Assembly: GCA_027946555.1 (NCBI GenBank)
Contig: JAPEVC010000015.1
Span: 124,001-188,000, forward strand
DNA length: 64,000 nucleotides
Direction of reading: 5' to 3'
Origin: Gnomoniopsis sp. IMI 355080
Taxonomy: Eukaryota; Ascomycota; Sordariomycetes; Diaporthales; Gnomoniaceae
The position numbers were made by a program, and so were the translations under genes. Below the pieces are notes generated by a model. The model was not told the DNA's origin. It searched no databases and was given only the letters and a program-made list of their open reading frames with translations. Shown piece after piece: positions 23,305-34,194 of this stretch (its first letter is position 1; every line of letters begins with the position of its first letter).

Positions 23305-24447
23305 ATGCCTTTCTTCAACGCCCCAGAGTATGAATACTCATATGACAAATCCGTCAGTTCCCCATTATACTGCCTCCAAAACTCAGACGGCGAGGTGCGA
23401 AGAATCAAAGAAAATATACGACCACTACAGGGCTTTGCTCCTGTCAACGAAGCCCTCACTAAAACCAACAACAAACGCAAGTTCATCTACACCATGCGTC
23501 ATGGCAAGGCTCTACATAATGCTATGTCTAAAGAATACACCAAACCAATCTCCTGGCGCTTCTTCCCTAAACTTCTCGACAATTTTGACCCAAGTCTTAC
23601 GTCTGAAGGCGTCCGAGACGCCCAACATGCCGGCCAGCTCCTGCGAGAGCTCATACAAGAAGAAGACGCCCCAAGGCCTGTAATTGTGTACACCTCACCG
23701 CTCAGACGTTGTATTCAGACGGCAATGTACGCCATCGGTGCACTACGGTTGGACCAGAAAATCACCCTGTGCGTTAAAGAGGGCCTACGCGAGTGGAAGG
23801 GCTACGACCACGATCACCAGTCTGACCGACGGAACACAACCCCTCACATTCTCAGTCTCTTCAACGATCTCAAACGGAAGCTCAGAGTCAATGTTGAAAT
23901 CGAGCTTGATGGAAAGCAAGATGCCGAGGACGATCCGATCATGCGTGAGACTTATGTCGACGTGGACCGCCGCATACGCGAAGTACTGGACGACATTTTC
24001 AATCACGATGACTCGACCTGCTCCATGTTGGTTTTGCACAATCGTTCAAACAAGTCAGTGATGCGAGTGATGGGACACATGCAAGATGAGGTTCATAGAC
24101 TGGACAAGGAGAATTGCGCTATTCTCGGATATCTTATGGAAAGAACTGCGCTGCATCCGGCAGCTGCGCAAAGAAGACTCGAAATTGAGGAAGAAAATTG
24201 GCATGGAGACAAAATCATGGCTCTCGAGGAGAAGCAGGATCGGTACGAGCAGGCGGCAGAAGATATTGAGGAGTATCGCCAAAATAATGTACCCAAGCTG
24301 CTGAATTTGAAGGAATACCTGGGCCGAAGGACGTTGCAAGGTGACGAAGAGGCATTCAAGGCTTTGGTGGACTTGTACCGATTAGCTCCAGAACTGAAGC
24401 TGGTGACAACCTGGCAAGCAGTTAAGCCGGTTGACCGGTCCACTTGA
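23305..24447 (+). CDS. Histidine phosphatase superfamily protein
   Basis: One exon, 380 aa from the ATG at 23305. The phosphate-binding motif of branch 1 is at residues 64-67 (MRHGKALHN), with His66 the expected phospho-acceptor. A second conserved block, TSPLRRCIQTAMYAI, matches the SPLxRxxQTA signature. GLREWKGYDHDHQSDRR corresponds to the usual E-W-D region. The expected second catalytic His segment is present as LVLHNRSNKSVMRVMGH, not the common SHGG form. The C-terminal 100 residues form an acidic, probably coiled-coil extension (EIEEENWHGDKIMALEEKQD). Activity on phosphosugars or phosphoproteins cannot be specified. An upstream in-frame ATG at 23122 would add 61 residues without family similarity. 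Confidence 0.88.
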   Translation: MPFFNAPEYEYSYDKSVSSPLYCLQNSDGEVRRIKENIRPLQGFAPVNEALTKTNNKRKFIYTMRHGKALHNAMSKEYTKPISWRFFPKLLDNFDPSLTSEGVRDAQHAGQLLRELIQEEDAPRPVIVYTSPLRRCIQTAMYAIGALRLDQKITLCVKEGLREWKGYDHDHQSDRRNTTPHILSLFNDLKRKLRVNVEIELDGKQDAEDDPIMRETYVDVDRRIREVLDDIFNHDDSTCSMLVLHNRSNKSVMRVMGHMQDEVHRLDKENCAILGYLMERTALHPAAAQRRLEIEEENWHGDKIMALEEKQDRYEQAAEDIEEYRQNNVPKLLNLKEYLGRRTLQGDEEAFKALVDLYRLAPELKLVTTWQAVKPVDRST

Positions 24448-24626
24448 AATAATTTGCTCAATTGACAGTATCTAAAGGCAATCTGTAGCCCAAAGTCTGG
24501 ATGACTAAGTCTCCAGCTCTAGATGTTGATATCCCTCGCCCAGAAGTAGGTAGTGTCCCAATAAGATGAGGAGGATTAGGTGTAAGTCCCAGGGACGCAG
24601 CAAAGAGTTTCAGATGTTCATGGATC

Positions 24627-25276
24627 CTAGATCGTTATGTCGAGATCAATTGAGAGCAGAGCGGCCGAACCAGTGGTAGGGGCAACTGTGGGCTGGCTTG
24701 TCGTGGTACCGTCAACAATACCAGGCTGGATGACCGAAGCGGTCACGGTACCCGTGGAAACAGCAGTCGAAGTTGTAGTAGTTCCAGCAGCTAGGATTCG
24801 TAAGTTTCTTGCATTTTGCACAAAAATCAGTCATGAGACTTACCAGTTTGTGTTACGTAGACTGTCGAAGTGGGGGCGTAGCAGGCGGCCGAAGTTGTAG
24901 GATCCGTGCAGGAATCGCCCGTGACATTGAATTTGTCTGTCTGGGCGTAGAGAACATAGACGTTCGTGTCGTTGATCGCAGTCAATTGCCACCCCTCGCC
25001 GTTGTCAATGTGGCAAGGGATCCGGACGGTAACCTCTCCCGCCGAAGTGTCCACTCCGTAGGCCAGAGCCTCGTAGTATGGAGGCCAAGCGACAAAGTTC
25101 CAGACATACAGGCTGAAGATGCTGGGATCGGTATCGACGGTCGTCCAAGTCGCAGTAATGTCACTACCCTTGGTGATAACATCGGAGCTTGTTGGCGAGG
25201 TGAAGTCAATACCCTGGACGAGCGATGGAAGGAGACCTGCCAAGGCGGCGAGGGACAGGGTCTGGAAAGTGAACAT
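24627..25276 (-). CDS. Kre9/Knh1-like N-domain GPI-anchored wall protein
   Basis: Exons, minus strand: 25276-24844 and 24790-24627; about 198 aa. A signal peptide (FTFQTLSLAALAGLLPSLVQG) leads into the domain seen in Ser/Thr-rich GPI-anchored wall proteins (about 20-115: ITATWTTVDTDPSIFSLYVW, then EVTVRIPCHIDNGEGWQL). Two or three Cys and N-glycosylation sites follow. Exon 2 encodes a Thr/Ser-rich stalk and a short hydrophobic tail (GSAALLSIDLDITI) that could accept a GPI anchor, though it is short. The 53-nt intron splits an Ala codon. Related proteins sit in the cell wall and are linked to beta-1,6-glucan biology; the exact role is unknown. Confidence 0.82.
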
Positions 25277-25815
25277 TTTGAGACACCGGTGGAAATTTAA
25301 ATGCAATTAATCTAGAAACACGCGGCGAAATGAGTGTGATGCTGAGGACGACAGCTAAAGAGAGACTTGGGTAAGTTGTTAAAAAGATAATATTATGTAT
25401 GATTTTGGAATCTGTGCAAAGAAAACAAAAAAGCTTCGTCCGGGCGATATGCCCCCTTTTAAGTCTCGCTGACCTGTCGAATGTGGTGCGAGTCGCTTGT
25501 TCGGCCAAGCTGCTGGTAGCAATCTCGCGTCGACCCAATTGAGATTGCGTGTACATACCGCAAAGGGAAATTTGGAGGTGGATACCAGAGCGTGTAAGTG
25601 CTAATAATAGCCTGTCAATACCTACCTCCGAGCTACTTATGAGGTAACACCACGAATATCGAACGATACACTCAAGGTTCCAGAAGAATCACTAGGCAAA
25701 TCCACTATTCACTCCCTGAGCCCGTTTGCAATATTCTTTTTCTAAGTTCCTCAATCTTAGCGTTGATCTATTGCCCTACTTGTTCAAAGATTTATCTTTT
25801 GCTGCTTTTGATGCT
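25277..25815. other. Intergenic, no feature seen
   Basis: Upstream region of the GPI protein gene and downstream region of the next minus-strand gene. No coding signal. Confidence 0.6.
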
Positions 25816-26847
25816 TCAACGAAGCGTATGCCTGTTGCTGCTTGATGACGCCCCGGAGTGTATCATCTTTCCTTTCCCCTTCCCGGCCTCTGCCGGAGAA
25901 TCCAAATGCGCAATCATGGCGCTCCAGTATGTCTGCTCTAATGACCATCTCTCTTGTGGCACAGCGATGAGTGTGTATGCAACAACATCCGGTAGACCGA
26001 CCTCCCATTCGCCGGCCCGGACTTGGGCGATAGCTTTGGTGAATGGATTATTGTCGTGAAGTTGTCCCCAAGCCTGATCTACTGGTCCTACTGTGATACA
26101 TACGCTGCGTATCTGAGGTCGATTTGGTTTGCTTGACTTGCCTTTGCGCTTGTGTGATGATGCGCGGCTTGATCCCCTCGAATCCGGCTCTTGAGCTTCC
26201 ACCATGCTCTTGTACGGAAGTTCTGGCAAAGTTGTTCTCGCTGCTGCAAAAGCACAGCACATAGCTCCCCAAGCCAGTTGGTTCTCCACATTGTAAAATA
26301 TAATATGTCTCAATGGCGCTTGAGAGGTGTTCAGTTGGTGCTGACGGATAGTCAAGCCGATCAGGTTGGACAGGGCAAAGGGGTAATTTACTCGCTCATA
26401 TACATCCTGTATAGTCGCTTTCTTTATGCAATATACAGATCGGTCGGTGGAAAAGGCGTACCTGAGATGTACCGGTGTGAACAAAGTATTCGTCACGCGA
26501 CTAATTCGGGGTCGACCGGTGATTTTAAAGTTGTCCCAATGATTTCTGTGCCAGCCATTGATTGGGACATGGCCAATATTGGCCGACATGATATGTTCCA
26601 ATTGGGAACTCTCCACGTCTTCGACGTTGTCTATGGCTTCTCTCAGCCCACCGTCTGTATCATCCAGGAAGAAGTATAATCCTTTTAATACTCTACCGCG
26701 GGTGACTATTATTGACGAAGGGCTACCCGGGGGAGTTACTGGTTCCCAGGGTAGAATAGGTCCCAGGGATAGCGCGTTGATTCCCGAAAACAGGCCAGGA
26801 TCGAGTGCCGCCTGGTTGCTGGACTGTCCCGCGTTGCTGTATGACAT
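25816..26847 (-). CDS. Hypothetical protein, 343 aa, unrecognised
   Basis: One uninterrupted frame of 343 codons with protein-like composition. I recognise no family. There is no signal peptide or clear transmembrane helix. Residues 1-50 are Ser/Pro/Gly-rich. 55-210 looks like a folded globular segment (HNHWDNFKITGRPRISRVT; HLRYAFSTDRSVYCIKKATI). A basic Ser/Lys-rich loop follows at about 225-245 (SSRASSHKRKGKSSKPNRPQ), then another globular stretch and a low-complexity basic tail. The loop could be a nuclear signal. It lies between two surface-protein genes. It may be a lineage-restricted accessory protein. Confidence 0.6.
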   Translation of the reverse strand: MSYSNAGQSSNQAALDPGLFSGINALSLGPILPWEPVTPPGSPSSIIVTRGRVLKGLYFFLDDTDGGLREAIDNVEDVESSQLEHIMSANIGHVPINGWHRNHWDNFKITGRPRISRVTNTLFTPVHLRYAFSTDRSVYCIKKATIQDVYERVNYPFALSNLIGLTIRQHQLNTSQAPLRHIIFYNVENQLAWGAMCCAFAAARTTLPELPYKSMVEAQEPDSRGSSRASSHKRKGKSSKPNRPQIRSVCITVGPVDQAWGQLHDNNPFTKAIAQVRAGEWEVGLPDVVAYTLIAVPQERWSLEQTYWSAMIAHLDSPAEAGKGKGKMIHSGASSSSNRHTLR

Positions 26848-27583
26848 GTCGGCGTGATATGTTCGAATACTTATCTGGTCCTTTACTTTTTACCTAGTTC
26901 TGTGGACCAGGCGTGTGTGGTCAACTTAAGATGTGTGTAAATGGCAATGGTCGTAATTGTTCAGTTCGTATTGTTTAAGTAAAATGGACTATGCCTACAA
27001 ATACATATAAATAATGCAAATTTATACACAAGACACCCTAAATAATCCATTACTCCGTATCACTAATATAAGGATGTCAGAGATGTAGGCGAATCTCACA
27101 AACATACCTTGGTAGTCATCAAAACGGACTGCTGGTCACACGCTCAGCATTTTCATCAGGCTGTGATGAGGTGCCGGGACATGGGAGGTTCGTGTCGCAT
27201 CTTAACTCACCCCTTCGATATGGAAATAGTGCACGTGTGCGACCGAACGAGTGCAAGAATATAAGGCGAGAGATTTATTTCTTGTGGCATAAACATGTGT
27301 ACAGTTCGTGCCGCAATACAAAGTTTAGATTGAAGTCTGTAAATCTGCAAGAGGCCGGAGGCTGATACTCCTCGAGCTGCTCGTCTAATATTTTGCAACC
27401 CGACTACCTACTCATGTTGCTCGCCCCGAAGTTGGTGCAGTAATTTTATGAAAAAGTATCTATGAGTACAATAACAAAACGCTCGCTGTAAATGCAACCA
27501 AAATAGAAGAAGCCCCCTGTACATGCCAATTGGTTCGCCAGCCGTCTCGAAGCCTTGAAAACCCGGGTCTATGTCGCCTGGTT
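26848..27583. other. Intergenic, AT-rich in part
   Basis: 26960-27080 is AT-rich. No coding signal. It contains the upstream region of the 343-aa gene and the 3' region of the protease gene. Confidence 0.6.
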
Positions 27584-29115
27584 TTATACAGATATGAGAA
27601 GAACTCCAACTAACGCACCCAAAGCTATGGATGCCAGTGGCGCCATCTCCATCCCCACATGTCTCGCGGCGGAACTCTTCTTGGTGGTTCCACCGATGCT
27701 CGATCCCGTCGCAGTGGCAACTACATCCGTTGCTGTAGCTGAGACACCGGGAATGCTGCTACCGCTCGTAATAGCAGTCACACTGCTTGAAGTAGAATTG
27801 AAATCGGTCTGCGCCAGAGCAACTTCCTTTGCATCGAGATCGTAGACAACGTACGCACTCCGCAAGAACGTGTCGCCGAGAAGATATGTGGAAGTAGACA
27901 TGGAGACGCCAAATGCGCATGTCGATTCCTCATTACTCCCACTCTCCATACCTGAACCACCGCCCCTACTTGTGCCATCGTCAATTACGAGCTCGCTCAA
28001 TGCCACCTGGATTGTTGGCCCACTCGATCCACCAAATTGATACTCGAGTAAGGTGCTGGTGTTGTCCGCTTGAGAGCAATCGATAGTGGCATAGCCAAGG
28101 GACTCATCGTATGTGGCCCCGAACGAGGTGAAGATTGATTCGGCCACGGACTCCGGGAGATAGGTCAAGGTTGTACCCGAGTCCAAGACAACGACCTGTG
28201 GGTCAGACAATGTGTAGTTCTCCGAGAGTGTGCCGTCGCTGGCAACCGCAGCGACCGAGGACAACGTGACGCTGAACGAGGTATAGTTGTCGACGGACGA
28301 GTCCTTGATAATTGGTACGGCAATGAGATCGCCGCTGTACTTGTCCGAGTCGACTCCGCCGAAGAGAATGGTTCCCGACAATGTGTCCAAGTCGTCCAAA
28401 TAAAGACTGTAGGCGCGGGCGCCGATCTGTCCTGACGTATAGAACTTGTCGATGATGTTTGGGTAGAGCGTCTGAGCTGCCTCGTCCGCCTCAAAGCCTA
28501 CACCCATGATGCCATAGTCGATATCAGATGTGTCGGCAAGGGCCATTTGGACTGTGTCGATCGTAGCGCCTGCGAGCTCGACAGTGTCGGTGAAATAATA
28601 GCCCTCTACACCACTCCCATCCACGTATTCGATATCGAATGCTTCTGTCAGATTTTTGAAAGTTGAGGAGCTTGATGTGTCGACTACAGTCATGTTAGCA
28701 AAACATTTACACTCATTGTCTTGGTCCGTCCAGTCGATTTATGATGCTTACATGTTGATACGCAGACCGAAGTCGCCCGACGCGACTTGCGTTGCCCGCC
28801 TTGCCCGCCGCCCATGCCCCCTCCACTACTTGTGGACTCAGTGCAAGTCGAAGAATCGGATCCGAGGAGCCATAAATCACTGCTTCCGGTATCGAGAACC
28901 ACATCCTGGGTTTGCCCTGGTGTACCGACAGATATTGAAGCGAAGTAGCCGCCATATGAGATATTGTTCGTCAACGTTTCTGTGTATGTGTCCGCGCGTT
29001 TTGTGAGTGGTATCGCTCTTCGGCCCGTGTGTGATATGCTTATGGGGATTACGCCCGTGGCTGTTATACCCGTCGCGGACACCGCCACTAACGCCGACAA
29101 CTGTGTGACCTTCAT
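27584..29115 (-). CDS. Yapsin-type GPI-anchored aspartic protease
   Basis: Exons, minus strand: 29115-28752 and 28683-27584; about 487 aa. It is an A1-family pepsin-like endopeptidase at the cell surface. A signal peptide is followed by a short propeptide ending in a dibasic Lys-Arg site (IPLTKR, about 40). The two active-site motifs are VVLDTGSSDLW (Asp75) and VVVLDSGTTLTYLP (about Asp289). Between them the first lobe carries a Gly/Ser loop (SGGGMGGGQGGQRKSRR) ending in basic residues, in the place where yapsins are internally cleaved. The C-terminus has a Ser/Thr-rich stalk and a hydrophobic GPI tail (MAPLASIALGALVGVLLISV). The 68-nt intron splits a Phe codon in CVST-FDTSSSSTFKNL, restoring the usual F-D-S-S-S-T-F block. 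Likely roles are processing of wall or secreted proteins. Confidence 0.93.
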
Positions 29116-31074
29116 GGTTGGAACGTCTTATTTTCTGCCGAATGCCAAGCACCACCGAATAGGTTCGTGGGAACCTGGAACCTCGTCGGATTCGAGAGTC
29201 TGCAACCGCAAATGCGAGAAAGAAATGCGAACAGACGTCTATGGGGAAAGAAAAGAAAGACAAGATTATCGGTGATGTAAGAAGAAAAGAGTCAAGGCCC
29301 CATCAAGCGTCAAGAAGCTTAATTACGAATGGCGCGAGCTTTTCGTTATGTATCCATCCGCCGAAATGCACGGAGCCCACAAAAGGGCACTGCGCCTCGT
29401 GCACATGCGACCCGAGAATGGGGAAAGGGGCGACTTTGACGCGGTTTGAACCGATGAATAAAACAGATTCCCTGCCCAGGTGAGCCTCGAGGGATGTGGC
29501 GTGGACGGTCCGCATACTGCGGATCAACCCCAGCCGCGCGGCCCACACGTCAACTAGACGCTTTTCGTAAGGGTCGGCCGCAGTGGCAGCAAAACATGGG
29601 ACGGTTGGACTTGAATAGTGGGCCAATCGGAGCTGGCGGCCGATTCTTTAGGAGGACTTTGGACGTGGAAAAGTGCACAAAGGTTGTCAATGCCATTGAA
29701 GGAAATCCATCCTCTAATCCAGCCAAGCCATCAAAGTTACGTGAGATGATCATTCGCAGGCAAGATGCAAATGCTTCGGTTCGTCGGCAGCTGCCGGTCT
29801 ACGTTATGCATAGCGGTGTTCTATACCTATTACGCGTCCCTCCCTCTGACAAGGAACAAGGGACTCTCCGAGACTCCGGAGCCTCAAACGGCTCGGGAAC
29901 TCCTTTCCCACTTATAAGCGAATGACTAAATAAAGAACCAACCTTGAGGCAACCTAGCTGCCTATAGGTAGGTAGGTCATACTCTGCTAAAAGAAACCCG
30001 CCGCCACTTACATCTGTCCACCGAATGCATTCTACATCATATTACCTTTTACTAGTACGAGCCAACCTAGCTGACATCAGAATGGTACGGATGGTAGCCT
30101 CTCGGGCTTTCGGCCGAGACGGTCGAGAAGCAGGTTTTAAGCCCGAACTAGCCTCACCTAGGTCAGCTTGGGAGGCGTCTACACGCTCTGCAGCTCTGCA
30201 TCGGATGTTGGTCTTGTACGTAGGGATGCACGTAAGCTTGTATGCCTACTATGACTGAAGCCCAATGCATTTGTTCACGGATTTTTGAAGCGATTGATTG
30301 TGCTTTCAACTTGAATATGATATAAGCAACATCTTTTGGTGTGGTTCATCACAAGCTTATTCCCGAATACTGCCTTGGGTCCAGCGCATACGATACGTGC
30401 CTTACCCAGGTGGGAACTTTAAGTGGATCCCATCTTTGATATTCGGGAATATCTAGGTAGCCTATGTCGGAATGCAAAGATGCGTTTTCAAAATAAACAT
30501 GCCAAAATTGAATTTGTCAAAGTGGAATTTGGATCCAAGTCTAACTTTCGTCACTAGGCACCTAGACACTTGCTGAAATGCGAAGCTGAAGGCTTTTGTG
30601 TATGAGGTCTATTACTCGGTCAGCTGAGCCGATCTATTGAATTGCTGTGGACTCTGCAATTCAAAAGCACCGGTATTGACTGCCTTTGAGCTCTCCTGTT
30701 GTTCACCGACAAAGGGAAACCCCAATTGGGCACGTTCGATGATTACAGAGAACACAATGTGTTTGTACCTCGGGTTGGAGTAATAGAGGACAAGGAATGC
30801 TTGGACAACCTTGTTTTCTGTGTTCCATTGTCATTGAATTGGCGTGATGAAGACGCTTGTTCATTCAATTGACAAAGCGCGCATTGGCAGAGCCAGGCGT
30901 GTCGAATATTTAATGCTTCAATCCACCAACAGCTCGAACTGGAATTTTGAATCTCGCCATCGAGCTTTCTGAAGCGATCTTCAAACATCAGCTTCCTAAA
31001 AGCACTGCAACGGAATCTCCAGTCAAGCATTTCTTCCGGTAAGAAAGGCTTTTACTGCCTGCTTTTTTGACATC
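29116..31074. other. Intergenic, no supported gene
   Basis: Opposing frames at 29303-29626 (minus, 107 codons) and 29494-29925 (plus, 143 codons) overlap; neither has recognisable features. A GGTAGGTAGGT phrase lies near 29966 and an ACCTAGGT palindrome at 30156-30163. The end of the region is the HMG-box gene promoter. Confidence 0.45.
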
Positions 31075-31725
31075 ATGTCGACCACGTTGCTGTGTTCAGG
31101 ATGCTACTGCCCGCTTTCTGGAACGGACACAAGACCGATCCTTGTCTCTCCCTGTCAGAATGTTGAATGTCCCTGCTTCATCAGACTCCCGAAGATTGAC
31201 ACGATAATGGAATTGAAGGATATCGACATGCTTCTAGACCCCGCTCTTTTCCAGGTCAATGCAAATCCGTCTCCTCCGGCCTGCGCATGCCCTGACTTTG
31301 ATGTCCCTCAATACCCTCATCCTCACTCACTCAACATCTCCGCATCCGCATCTGTACTAGAGTCCGAGACTTCTCAGTCGGTTGCTTCGACCATGAACAC
31401 TGAGCCAATCTTGTCTCTGCCTTCCACCGTCCCCCGTGAGCAACTTCAATTTGTGAAGGTGCAGTATGGCTCCGACATCCAGATCAAGCGCCCTGCGAAT
31501 TCATTCATGCTCTACCGCTCGGACCAAATCCAAGCAATGAAGGCTGCTAATCCAAGAGCGAAGGTTACTAGGGAGTTCACCCAAACGATTAGTAAGCAGT
31601 GGAATCAAGAGAAGGCCTCTGTGAAGCAGCAGTATGCCCAGCGAGCGCGCGACTTGGCTGACCTCCATACCAAGAACTTCCCGGATTATAAGTATAGTCC
31701 TCGTAGGAATCCAAAGCAGGGCTGA
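31075..31725 (+). CDS. HMG-box (MATA-HMG type) DNA-binding protein
   Basis: One exon, 216 aa. The C-terminal HMG box (about 138-206) reads IKRPANSFMLYRSDQ, then TISKQWNQEK and a basic tail YKYSPRRNPK, the pattern of mating-type-like HMG regulators that bind the DNA minor groove. The N-terminal 35 residues carry six Cys (7, 10, 12, 27, 32, 34), with two more at 70 and 72, suggesting a small metal-binding module. A Ser-rich linker joins the two. There is no intron in the box, whereas MAT1-2-1 genes normally have one at a conserved Ser codon. No APN2, SLA2 or other MAT genes flank it. It is therefore more likely a non-MAT HMG regulator, possibly of sexual development or nutrient response. Confidence 0.83.
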   Translation: MSTTLLCSGCYCPLSGTDTRPILVSPCQNVECPCFIRLPKIDTIMELKDIDMLLDPALFQVNANPSPPACACPDFDVPQYPHPHSLNISASASVLESETSQSVASTMNTEPILSLPSTVPREQLQFVKVQYGSDIQIKRPANSFMLYRSDQIQAMKAANPRAKVTREFTQTISKQWNQEKASVKQQYAQRARDLADLHTKNFPDYKYSPRRNPKQG

Positions 31726-32907
31726 TGCGCCTGCCCCGCAAGACCTAGTTGCAAGGCATCGTGAAGGTGATTCGGAAAGCTGGCCTCACCGACCACTACT
31801 ACCCAGGTAGGTAAATACAGACTGATTCATTCCCTCTCACGTGTAAGTGATATAATCCTTTCGGAGATACTCTTTCGACCTTGTGCATGAAAGTGAAGGG
31901 TCCCCAGAGTCTGTACATATTGTGTTGTGTGGTGATAGTTAGGCCAACTACACGTGGAAATGGGGCAAGTTGCAACCAACCCCTGAAAGCGACAACATAA
32001 CGTCCGCAGGTATGGTTCGACATTCACTAACATATAGTTTTGAATGTTTGCAAGTGTAAGCAAACGAAAACTGATGATCTGGGCGAGAGTATGAATCTAT
32101 CCAACAATTTATTGAGTTCTCCAGGATCCTTCACAAAATTGTTACCCCTGACAGACTTCTAAGGTCTCCTGCCCCGGCATCGTTGATAAGCTCCTATGGT
32201 AATTGCACAAGTACCTTGACAATCCCACCCATATTGCAAGAAATCCCTTGCAACTCCAAAATGAAACACGAACGAGGAAACGGCAAAGCCAATAGAAATT
32301 TTGACTTCATAGAAAGCCTAACAAGCCGAACCTACCATACCTGCGGGTCCAGGCCCACTCTTCGCCATCCCTGTCACCATTCTTTGTCCGTCTCATCCAA
32401 TCATTCTACACGGACTAGCTGCACTGCAAACGCATGCACAAGGGCTCTCAGTAGCATCCGACCACGAGCACATAGTGTAGCTTGGAAGAATGATCGGGTC
32501 TCGATTGATTCCCTTGAGGCATGGGATCCTATGGAGCCATGGAGCTGCCACCTCATATATGCCTAAGCAACGCCCAGTCCTTTCTGGACAACAGATTTTG
32601 TTTCTGACTCACTTGTCCCATGTCTGCCTGTATTCTATCTGCCCAGCTCTGCGTCCTTTCTTCTGCTTTGTCCGCCACAGCGGTCATTCGACCGCAAAGC
32701 TCGTGAGCCATCGAGTGTGGGCGCCTTTCTCAGACCAAGACGGGTTCTGGTAACCTGTCTTCTCTTATTATCCATAATTACCTCCACACCTACTTTGGAG
32801 GATCGGCCGGATTCCCACTTTTCCTTTTTACCAACGCCGCTTGAACACCTATTTCTCAACACAACATTGGGCGCGGCATTCTTACATCACAGACTGCGGA
32901 CTCAAAG
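31726..32907. other. Intergenic, no supported gene
   Basis: Only short frames without recognisable domains. The last 150 bp are the likely leader of the Ser-rich secreted protein gene. Confidence 0.5.
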
Positions 32908-33726
32908 ATGTTTCCTCTTCACGGAAAGGTCCTCGAGACCATCGTCCTCTCCGCCTGTCTCCTCGGTTTCGTTGTTCAAGGACATGAGCAGGCTTCTAAT
33001 GGCAGTCATTCCATTGCTCCAACCCTCGCAACCTCCAATGGCGGCGAAGCCAGCACTCTTATCACCTCAACAGTTTCTGCTCAATCGTCAAGTAGCGAGA
33101 CTGTGTATGTGAGCCCTGTTGGAACAGGCGGAGCCTCTCAGAGCACAGGCCTGACTAGCTCCTCCACGACCATTGCCTCTAGTAGTGCAGGTTCAACCAC
33201 GGCGGATACTTCGACCAGTTTGACAAGTTCGATACTCTCATCCAGCTTGCCATCGTCAACAAGTTCACTCGTTGTGTCTACTTTGAGCTCTTCCGCAGAG
33301 AGCACGATTACTTCGACACATTCGGCAAGCTCACCCTCGTCAACAAGCTCGGCAGCCCCATCTTCTTCGAGCTCGTCCGTGCAGGGCACGACAAGTTCGA
33401 CACTCTCAACGAGCTCGGTAGCGTCCACCACATCAGCCAAGTCTTCTTCCACTAGCTCTTCGGCCCAAGCAACAGCAACTGGATCGGGTAGTGGCAGCGC
33501 CACCAAGAAGAGCGGTACCTGTACCGACGAGGGCGAATTCAACTGCGTCGGCAGCAAGTACCAGCAGTGTGCATCCGGCGCGTGGACGGCGATGCAAGCT
33601 TTGCCCGCGGGAACGACCTGCCAGCAGGGTCTGAGCACAGGTCTCTGGGCAAGCGAGTCGCGTCGTGGTGTAGATCCGGAAATGGTTCGCAGAGTTCGGA
33701 GGATACGAAAGCGCAGATCTACCTAA
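32908..33726 (+). CDS. Ser/Thr-rich secreted protein with CBM19-like Cys module
   Basis: One frame, 272 aa. The N-terminus has a hydrophobic signal (VLETIVLSACLLGFVVQG). Residues 50-195 are almost entirely Ser/Thr/Ala, presumably a heavily O-mannosylated stalk, encoded by degenerate internal repeats (TTSSTLSTSS, SLPSSTSSLV). About 205-250 is a compact four-Cys module (GTCTDEGEFNCVG, YQQCASGAW, GTTCQQG) that resembles CBM19-type chitin-binding domains. The last 20 residues are strongly basic (MVRRVRRIRKRRST), odd for a secreted protein; an unrecognised 3' intron could give another ending. Likely located in the wall, possibly on chitin. Confidence 0.72.
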   Translation: MFPLHGKVLETIVLSACLLGFVVQGHEQASNGSHSIAPTLATSNGGEASTLITSTVSAQSSSSETVYVSPVGTGGASQSTGLTSSSTTIASSSAGSTTADTSTSLTSSILSSSLPSSTSSLVVSTLSSSAESTITSTHSASSPSSTSSAAPSSSSSSVQGTTSSTLSTSSVASTTSAKSSSTSSSAQATATGSGSGSATKKSGTCTDEGEFNCVGSKYQQCASGAWTAMQALPAGTTCQQGLSTGLWASESRRGVDPEMVRRVRRIRKRRST

Positions 33727-34194
33727 GTAGCCAGCGGCTGGGGGCGCGAGACTGTATGTTGTTTAGACAAGTCGGTGGAACGAATGCGGAATCTGGGGGC
33801 AAGTATCCCGATTTGACTTTGCCATTCTTCTATACATATATAGGGTTTACACATGCTAGTCTGGACATTTACCAATTTTGCGGCGTTTGAGGCGACTGGA
33901 CAGGCACATTTGGCGATCTGAAATGAACACGTAATATTCTCTTCTTCCTTACATAAAGGCATGTGTCGTTCGGTAATGTTCGAGTTCGAGACCGCAGCCC
34001 ACCTTTCATCGTGATCAAACAAATGCTGTGAAATTGAACTGAAAGACTTGATCTGCTATGCTTGAAGAGCAATATGCCATGATACCCCAAAGAGTCTGTA
34101 TATAAGGATTAACATATAATTTGATGCGCTGTGCCTTCGAGTCGTAAGCGTCGTGGTATCATGACTTGTTTTGGCCTTCCCTCCACTCTTGGTC
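33727..34194. other. Convergent spacer
   Basis: Between the stop codons of the Ser-rich protein (plus) and the CorA-like protein (minus). No feature seen beyond possible 3' ends. Confidence 0.6.

Noticed and set aside
29303..29925. Opposing 107- and 143-codon frames
   Set aside because: They overlap on opposite strands and neither shows a domain or signal; at most a relic.
31075..31725. MAT1-2-1 mating-type gene
   Set aside because: The HMG box lacks the usual intron and no MAT-flanking genes (APN2, SLA2) are in the window.
33138..33638. 166-codon minus-strand frame rich in Val, Leu and Glu
   Set aside because: Exact complement of the Ser/Thr stalk repeats; composition follows from the repeat, with no independent signal.
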